Positions 58,871 through 64,000 of a stretch of DNA of 64,000 nucleotides are shown here, piece by piece. Positions within the stretch are counted from its first letter, which is position 1; every line of letters starts with the position of its first letter. The notes under the pieces were generated by a model. That model did not search any database. It had not been told where the DNA came from and saw only the letters and a list, made by a program, of their open reading frames with translations. Origin of the DNA: Rhododendron vialii (lineage: Eukaryota > Streptophyta > Magnoliopsida > Ericales > Ericaceae); contig NC_080569.1 of the NCBI RefSeq assembly GCF_030253575.1, positions 13,223,501-13,287,500 on the forward strand. The letters are read 5' to 3'. The translations under genes and the position numbers were made by a program.

Positions 58871-59768
58871 ATTGCAATATCACATTTGGCACCAAAAATC
58901 TATTGAGGTTTTTTTGGGACCAAAACTCATTTCTTGCTTATATATTATATATACAGTAGGTAACAGCTATGTGTACATGTTAAAGCTTTTTCAAACATAT
59001 TATGCAAAACTAAATAACACAAATACGAAAGTTGCTTGATGTTATATGTTTGACTTTTTTCCCTTTTCTCAAATTATAAAAATGCGATGATTTGGTGGCA
59101 AAGTCAGAAATTGAACTTCAGGGAGTGAAGTTAGTTGCAATTAAAAAATTAAAAAAAAAACTAGAAGTTAAATTATGAATAAATTGGTTGTTACATACAA
59201 AACATTGAGGAAATTGATCATCTATTAATTAGTTGAAATTGATACATCATGCCATATTTTGTTTTTGAACATCCTATATATCACAGCACACAATAACAAG
59301 TAGAGGGATGCCATTTGTTTTTCAGAGAAAATTTTTTTCATGACCAGAGAGAGGACAGAAGAATGTTTAAATACTTGGGGGACCATCTTGTAATACATTG
59401 TCAAAATTTCAATTTTTGCAAGGGTAGTAGTCCAGCGATCATTGGAAAGTTGAGGCTTTTTCTCTCCCTCCCGTCTCTCTCTTACTCTCTCGATCTCTCT
59501 TCCTTTTTGGCGGCTGCGGACAGCGCTAGTTCACATAATACTATGAGGTTAGTGAATAGGAGTATATTTCTTTCATGAAATTCATAGATGGTATTGACTA
59601 TTTCTTTAATGATTCGAATATATGGTGTATTAGTTTGTTGGTTATTTTGGATATTTTGTAACTTTTGTTGTTAGACACTAAAAATGTTGACCACTGATTT
59701 CGGTGAAAAATCAAACCAAATTGGTAAAAGTGATTTTGGTTATGATTTAAATAAAATAAAGAAAACTG
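58871..59768. other. Spacer
   Basis: AT-rich; a small CT-rich patch at 59461-59505. No gene was recognised. Confidence 0.45.
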
Positions 59769-60160
59769 CTATTGGTACCGACCAATAGCATAGGGAAAAT
59801 GCACCGACGGCCGCGCCAGGCTGTCTCTGGCCATCGGACGGCCGATCCGAGCCGTCCAAAAAAATTTTAAAACAAAAACCAAGTGGGCTTATGCGAGAAT
59901 CAACGGCATCCGACGTGCGTAGGTGCTCGATCCAAATATCCCATTTTTTTGTATATACATGTTTATATATGTATATAAGAAAAAATGGGGTGTTTAGATC
60001 GAACACCTACGCACGTTAGATGCTATTGATTCCCGCGCAACCCCACTCGGTTTTTTTTTTTTTTAAATTTGGACGGCTCGGATCGGCAATCCGGTGGCTG
60101 GAGACGGCCTAGTGCGACCGTTGGTGCATTTTCCCTATGGTAACTGTCGGTACCAATATC
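59769..60160. mobile_element. Foldback MITE, ~390 bp, long arms
   Basis: CATAGGGAAAATGCACCGAC (59789-59808) pairs with the inverted TTGGTGCATTTTCCCTATGG (60121-60140). TATTGGTACCGAC ends both arms. The arms continue through GGACGGC-GATCCGAGCCGTCC and its inverse, AAACCAAGTGGGCT/ACCCCACTCGGT, and CACGTCGG-like blocks to a turn near 59960. Confidence 0.8.
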
Positions 60161-60862
60161 ATTTCGGTAAAATAAAAACCGCCGGTTTTGGCTATGATTT
60201 TTACTTTAGGTATGCATTCCTGTTTTGGTCTTGGTTTTTCTAATAATTGAACCGAACCGCCACGTTGCCATTTCTACCGTCGAGGGCGGTTCTGTGCACG
60301 GCAAATTGCCAACACTCTGGTCTCGCTCCAATGATTGGACACATTCACTTTGTGAAGCTCGTCAAGTAGAACAAGTGTACCAAAAATCAACTCGATCGGA
60401 TAGTATTAAGTACCTCATTCAAACATTGTTATCTTGAAACGAATGAATCCGAAACATTAGATAAAATCCATTGTTTTTTGGTACACTTAATAATTTCAAA
60501 ATAATAATGTCTAGATGAGGCACTTATCCGATAGAGCTGATTTTTGGTTTACTTATTCTACTCGACGAGCTCTACAAAGTGAACGATTTCGATTATCGAA
60601 GCGAAACCGGAGCGGCAGTGATTTTCCGTGCACAACACGTTGCGCAGCACCGCCTCCAATTCTAAAATATTACAATTTGCTGACCTATACAACTTCTACT
60701 TGCTGGCCAATAATATTAAAGCAAACCTCATCTGTCCCTCTGCGAGAGATTATTATGTTGCTGCTTCAACCAACCATAATCTTCACCAGACATTTTGAGT
60801 GGACTCTAATAATTCACGATATGATTTTCACAAAATGTGAGGTGACTGGTGAGAGGGTATTA
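60161..60862. other. Spacer
   Basis: No gene supported. Inverted short matches (CTCGTCAAGTAGAACAAGTG near 60359 and TTATTCTACTCGACGAGCTC near 60553) suggest another decayed foldback spanning about 60340-60600. Confidence 0.4.
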
Positions 60863-61102
60863 AGGCCCGTTCCGGAACTCATTTTAAGTACTTATTTTTT
60901 AAGAAAGCAATTTCAAGCTAAAAAATAATGTGTCTACGCAAATAATTTTTCTAGCAATATAGATCTTGTTTGATAGATCTTATTGAGATCTTTTATATGG
61001 TGTAAAATAAATATAAATAATAATTTTTTATTAACACTATTTTTTAGTTTAAAAATATAAAATAAATAATTATTTTTTAACAAGGTGTTCTGAAACGGTG
61101 CC
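60863..61102. mobile_element. Tourist-like MITE, copy 2
   Basis: It starts AGGCCCGTTCCGGAA and ends TTCTGAAACGGTGCC, with TTA at 60860-60862 and 61103-61105, the PIF/Harbinger target preference. AATTATTTTT-rich arms. Related to 38603-38845. Confidence 0.7.
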
Positions 61103-61217
61103 TTATTGCAATAAGTAAGTCTGTAGACACATATAAAGCACCCCATTATTATTGCAGTAAGGAGGGCCAAGCACCTATCAAGGTGCAGCCCATTATTATT
61201 GCAGTAAGTCTGTAGAT
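61103..61217. repeat. Short direct repeats
   Basis: CATTATTATTGCAGTAAG occurs twice (~61143, ~61191), and AAGTCTGTAGA-ACA-ATAAAGCAC occurs twice (~61118, ~61206), giving a partial tandem arrangement next to the following foldback. Confidence 0.75.
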
Positions 61218-61645
61218 ACAGATAAAGCACGCACAGATTGTGTATTGATTTTGATGTAGGGTTCATTACAAGACTTGGAGACCTTGCCAAGCAGGGGTGC
61301 TTGGCAGGTGTGCCGAGCACATCTTGGCCGTCCAAATGATTTTCAAGCAATATGGATTTTCATTAAATTTAAAATACTTTTTCAAAGAGCCCCGCGAAAA
61401 ATCAGCTCAATCCGATACCTAGAAGTACTCAATCTAATCATTTAACTTTTTATTCAAGTTCGAATTTGGATGAAAAGTTAGATAATTAGATCGAGTACTT
61501 TCAGGTATCGGATTAAGCTGATTTTTAACTAAGCCCACTGAAAAAAATGTTTTAATTTTAATGAACGGCTCAAATCATTTGTGGGGACCTGTAGTGGGCT
61601 CCAAATTGAGATCAGTACACGATCTGTGCGTGCTTTATCTGTGTC
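61218..61645. mobile_element. Foldback MITE, ~428 bp
   Basis: CAGATAAAGCACGCACAGAT (61220-61239) pairs with ATCTGTGCGTGCTTTATCTG (61622-61641). The core shares AAATCAGCTCAATCCGATAC with the 14856-15241 family and has its own inverse GTATCGGATTAAGCTGATTT. The turn is near 61460. Confidence 0.8.
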
Positions 61646-61847
61646 AATAGCAATGTTGTTATTATTGGAGGCTTAAGGCGAAATCTTTAAATTATTTTAT
61701 TTTAAAGAAAATTACATAAATCTTGCTTTTTTAGATGATAAAAGTATTTCTAAGAATTCCTAATTTTGAGGGCCTACAATTCTATGGTTCTACATAGATC
61801 GAAATGTTACTCCATTAAAGAATAATCAATGCTGTGAGCCTATGACC

Positions 61848-62030
61848 ACCCAAGTGGTAGCCTAGATGGCTAAGGTGTGAGGGTGAAAAGTTCCGGACCT
61901 TACAAACCATTGCAGGTTCGAATTTCGCTTGCAGATAGTAGTCCTGTGAATCACACGTGTATAGGGCCATTGGCCTGCTCTAGCTAGCACTTTGGGGGAG
62001 TGAAGTTGACGGGCTCGCCTTTTCGTATAG
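61848..62030 (+). mobile_element. tRNA-derived SINE-like element
   Basis: An A-box-like TAGCCTAGATGG (61859-61870) and a B-box-like GGTTCGAATTTC (61915-61926) are about 45 bases apart, fitting a pol III promoter. The element ends near CTTTTCGTATAG just before the next Stowaway MITE. No target duplication was confirmed. Confidence 0.5.
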
Positions 62031-62036
62031 TAACTA

Positions 62037-62272
62037 TTCCCTCCGTCCCAATTTACTTGTCATTTTTTGGAGTTCGTGCCACTTTTCAATTAATTATATT
62101 TTGTAATTTATAATGTTTTAGGTGATTTCGAAAATATTGAATAATAGAACAAATCGAGATCTATCAAACAAGACGTATATTGGATATAAAATTCATTACC
62201 ACTTTAAAGATATAACTAATTTTTTAATCCAGTTAGAATAGAACTGGGACAAGTAAATTAGGACGGAGGGAG
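62037..62272. mobile_element. Stowaway-type MITE
   Basis: It starts TTCCCTCCGTCCCA and ends GGACGGAGGGAG, with TA at 62035-62036 and 62273-62274. It is 236 bp. Confidence 0.85.
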
Positions 62273-63182
62273 TATGACTTAAATCTGACATTCTACAAGA
62301 CATGAGAGCCGTTATGGTAATGTCTAAAAAGGTTGATACGCTGATTGTCTCTTCCTATCTTTTTAGGATAAGCAAAAATAATAATCAATGCTATGAAAGC
62401 ATTAATACTTGATAAAAAAAATTAATTATGCCTTTTACCCTTTTTTTTTTCCTTTAGCGGAATTTCTTTCACCTCGTTCGAGGCTTTATACTAATGAAAA
62501 TAGTCATTTTTTTTGGGGTCAAAATTTGTCTACATAAGTGAGGTTAGAGGGAAATTATATTGGGTTAAGAACCAAATGGGCTTTGGGAAGTTAAAATTTT
62601 AAGCATACCTGCATATAATACGTGAACGTAAGTGAAGCCTATCAAACAAGGGCATAGGCAATCACATTGCATGGTGTTGGGATGCCCTGCTACCATATAA
62701 GCTTCATCTCTTATTGCTCCTCTGAAATTTTTTTTCACTTTATAATGGCCCTATCTCGATCCAGATGTATAATTCAAATTGTTCATTTTCTTAACTTCAT
62801 TGAAACCTTTCATTTTCTTAACTTCAAATTGCATAACATTTCTGTGAAAAAATAACCCGAGCTTCTATAGGAATACGAAAGCATATAAGTATATTTTATT
62901 CATTTTTGAAAGGGTATAAGTATATTTTATATTTTATACTTAATAAAAAATGATGATATGATGTTAAACGTGAACACCTCGTAAACCAAATACACAATGT
63001 TGATGTTCTATTGCTATCATTCTTGCTGATTTGCGCATAATGACATAATGAATAATTTAGTGAGATGATAAAGATAGTAGTACATAGGTCAAATAATCTT
63101 CTTTTTAAGATCTTCCGCTCTTGCTCTCAAACGTTGTTATACGCTCCTGCCCTAAAAGACAAGCTCATGAATTTTAGTGATA
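62273..63182. other. Spacer
   Basis: AT-rich without a supported gene. A short tandem repeat, GGTATAAGTATATTTTAT-like, occurs at 62880-62935. Confidence 0.45.
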
Positions 63183-63405
63183 CTTCCTCGGTTCCAAATT
63201 GATAGTCTACTATGAAAGGATATGCAATTTTTGAATAAAAATTAAAAGTACTTTCGTATGTAATTTTTCGAATTTCTTCGTACCAAATTTCTTCGGTATT
63301 AACTTAGTACGAATAAAAATGAAAAACTATATGCAAAAGTATTTTATTTTTTTATCCGAAATTGCATTTCTTTTTATAATGGACCATCAATTGGGAACAG
63401 ATGGG
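63183..63405. mobile_element. Stowaway-like MITE, diverged ends
   Basis: CTTCCTCGGTTCCAAATTGA at the left mirrors the right end (inward CCCATCTGTTCCCAATTGAT). Next to them GATAGTC-ACTATGAAAGG pairs with the inverse of CTTTTTATAATGGACCATC. TA flanks lie at 63181-63182 and 63406-63407. Confidence 0.7.
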
Positions 63406-63892
63406 TATAAAAGTTTTCGAAAGATGTTAATACACATATGTGAGAGTGATGTGATCGAAGTTTAACCGAGTAATGTGCCCGTAACATTAGTCGCACTCAT
63501 GCACGGGCACACAAGTAGTACTGTACTACAACTACATACTCTCTCTCAATTATTCTTTTGTGTTTTTTGTTTTTTTTTTTATCAGAATTATTCTTTTGTG
63601 TTTACACCATCCAAATCCACATCAAATCCCAGTCAAGATCCAGTGCAGACCCAATGAAAAAAATACACCCAGAAAAAACACAAATAAAATATACCATTGA
63701 TTCATGATCCTCCTCACGTCCCACCCACATTAACCATTCCTTCAATCCAACTCCACCCAAAACCCAGGTCAAAAATCTTCCCCAAAATTTTCCCTCTAAT
63801 TTCCCTCCCACCAAACACTTCCGTACCCGCATTTGGTTTCTTTAATCACATGAGTACAACTCTCAAAGAAAACAAAAAGAATCCCAATAGCC

Positions 63893-64000
63893 ATGACAGA
63901 GGTCCTACACTCCTCCCCATCCTCTTCCCCTTCTTCTTCCTCCTTATCCTGCGCACCCTCATCCACGCCCCACCGCAACGACGCCTTGTTTGAGGGTGAG
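63893..64000 (+). CDS. N-terminus of an unidentified gene, cut by window edge
   Basis: ATG at 63893 opens a frame running MTEVLHSSPSSSPSSSSLSC... to ...TPHRNDALFEGE at the window end. The Ser/Pro-rich start followed by charged residues, the C-rich upstream leader and a possible donor GAGG|GTGAG at 63995 fit a first exon. I do not recognise the protein. It could be a plastid- or mitochondrion-targeted product or a soluble protein with a disordered N-terminus. Confidence 0.4.
   Translation, partial: MTEVLHSSPSSSPSSSSLSCAPSSTPHRNDALFEGE

Noticed and set aside
1..64000. CRISPR array or prokaryotic-type operon
   Set aside because: No regularly spaced identical repeats and no compact gene strings; all genes are intron-bearing plant genes or plastid-targeted nuclear genes.

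Overview
The window is nuclear DNA of a flowering plant, almost certainly a eudicot. It shows AT-rich intergenic sequence, GT-AG introns with T-rich acceptors, plant-type genes (plastid ferredoxin, GH17 callase, CML-type EF-hand protein) and a dense load of plant transposon families (Stowaway, Tourist, hAT, CACTA, Mutator-like foldbacks, Cassandra TRIM, Copia, SINEs). The species cannot be named from the sequence alone.

Five real genes are supported, plus one gene entering at the right edge. (1) 483-3947 (+): ribosomal protein L10a/uL1, five coding exons, with telo-box and site II elements upstream. (2) 9882-10355 (+): plastid ferredoxin of the root (FD3) type, one coding exon behind what looks like a 5'UTR intron. 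(3) 24652-26853 (+): GH17 beta-1,3-glucanase with signal peptide and a GPI-type hydrophobic tail encoded by a small last exon. (4) 34389-39442 (-): penta-EF-hand calcium-binding protein of the CML48 type, five exons including a 19-nt microexon. (5) 41808-47301 (-): histone-fold NF-YB11/DPB3-like subunit, three exons, with a duplicated lysine/glutamate-rich tail. (6) from 63893 (+): a Ser/Pro-rich N-terminus cut by the window end. From memory, genes 1-5 match, in order, Arabidopsis At2g27530 (RPL10aB/PGY1), At2g27510 (FD3), At2g27500 (GH17), At2g27480 (CML48) and At2g27470 (NF-YB11), so the window looks like an ancient collinear block whose spacers have been inflated by transposons.

Layout: 1-4.2 kb RPL10A; 4.2-9.9 kb spacer and probable ferredoxin leader, with a 930-bp hAT element carrying a Stowaway MITE; 9.9-10.4 kb ferredoxin; 10.4-24.6 kb transposon-rich spacer, including a four-level nest at 16.4-18.9 kb (foldback MITE > hAT > CACTA > Cassandra TRIM, with a second MITE beside it) and an 831-bp inverted-repeat element at 19.9-20.7 kb; 24.6-26.9 kb glucanase; 26.9-34.4 kb spacer with a SINE, a tandemly duplicated hAT-like element and a foldback MITE; 34.4-39.7 kb CML48-like gene; 39.7-41.8 kb short spacer with two copies of one foldback MITE; 41.8-47.4 kb NF-YB11-like gene, whose second intron holds a hAT-like element split by an Au-like SINE; 48.7-51.3 kb a Copia element with intact LTRs but deleted pol; 51.3-63.9 kb repeat-derived spacer.

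The genes are housekeeping or plant-wide genes with unrelated jobs (translation, plastid electron transfer, callose turnover, Ca2+ sensing, DNA replication/chromatin). Nothing suggests a joint pathway; their proximity is best read as conserved synteny. No CRISPR, prokaryotic or viral gene system was seen.
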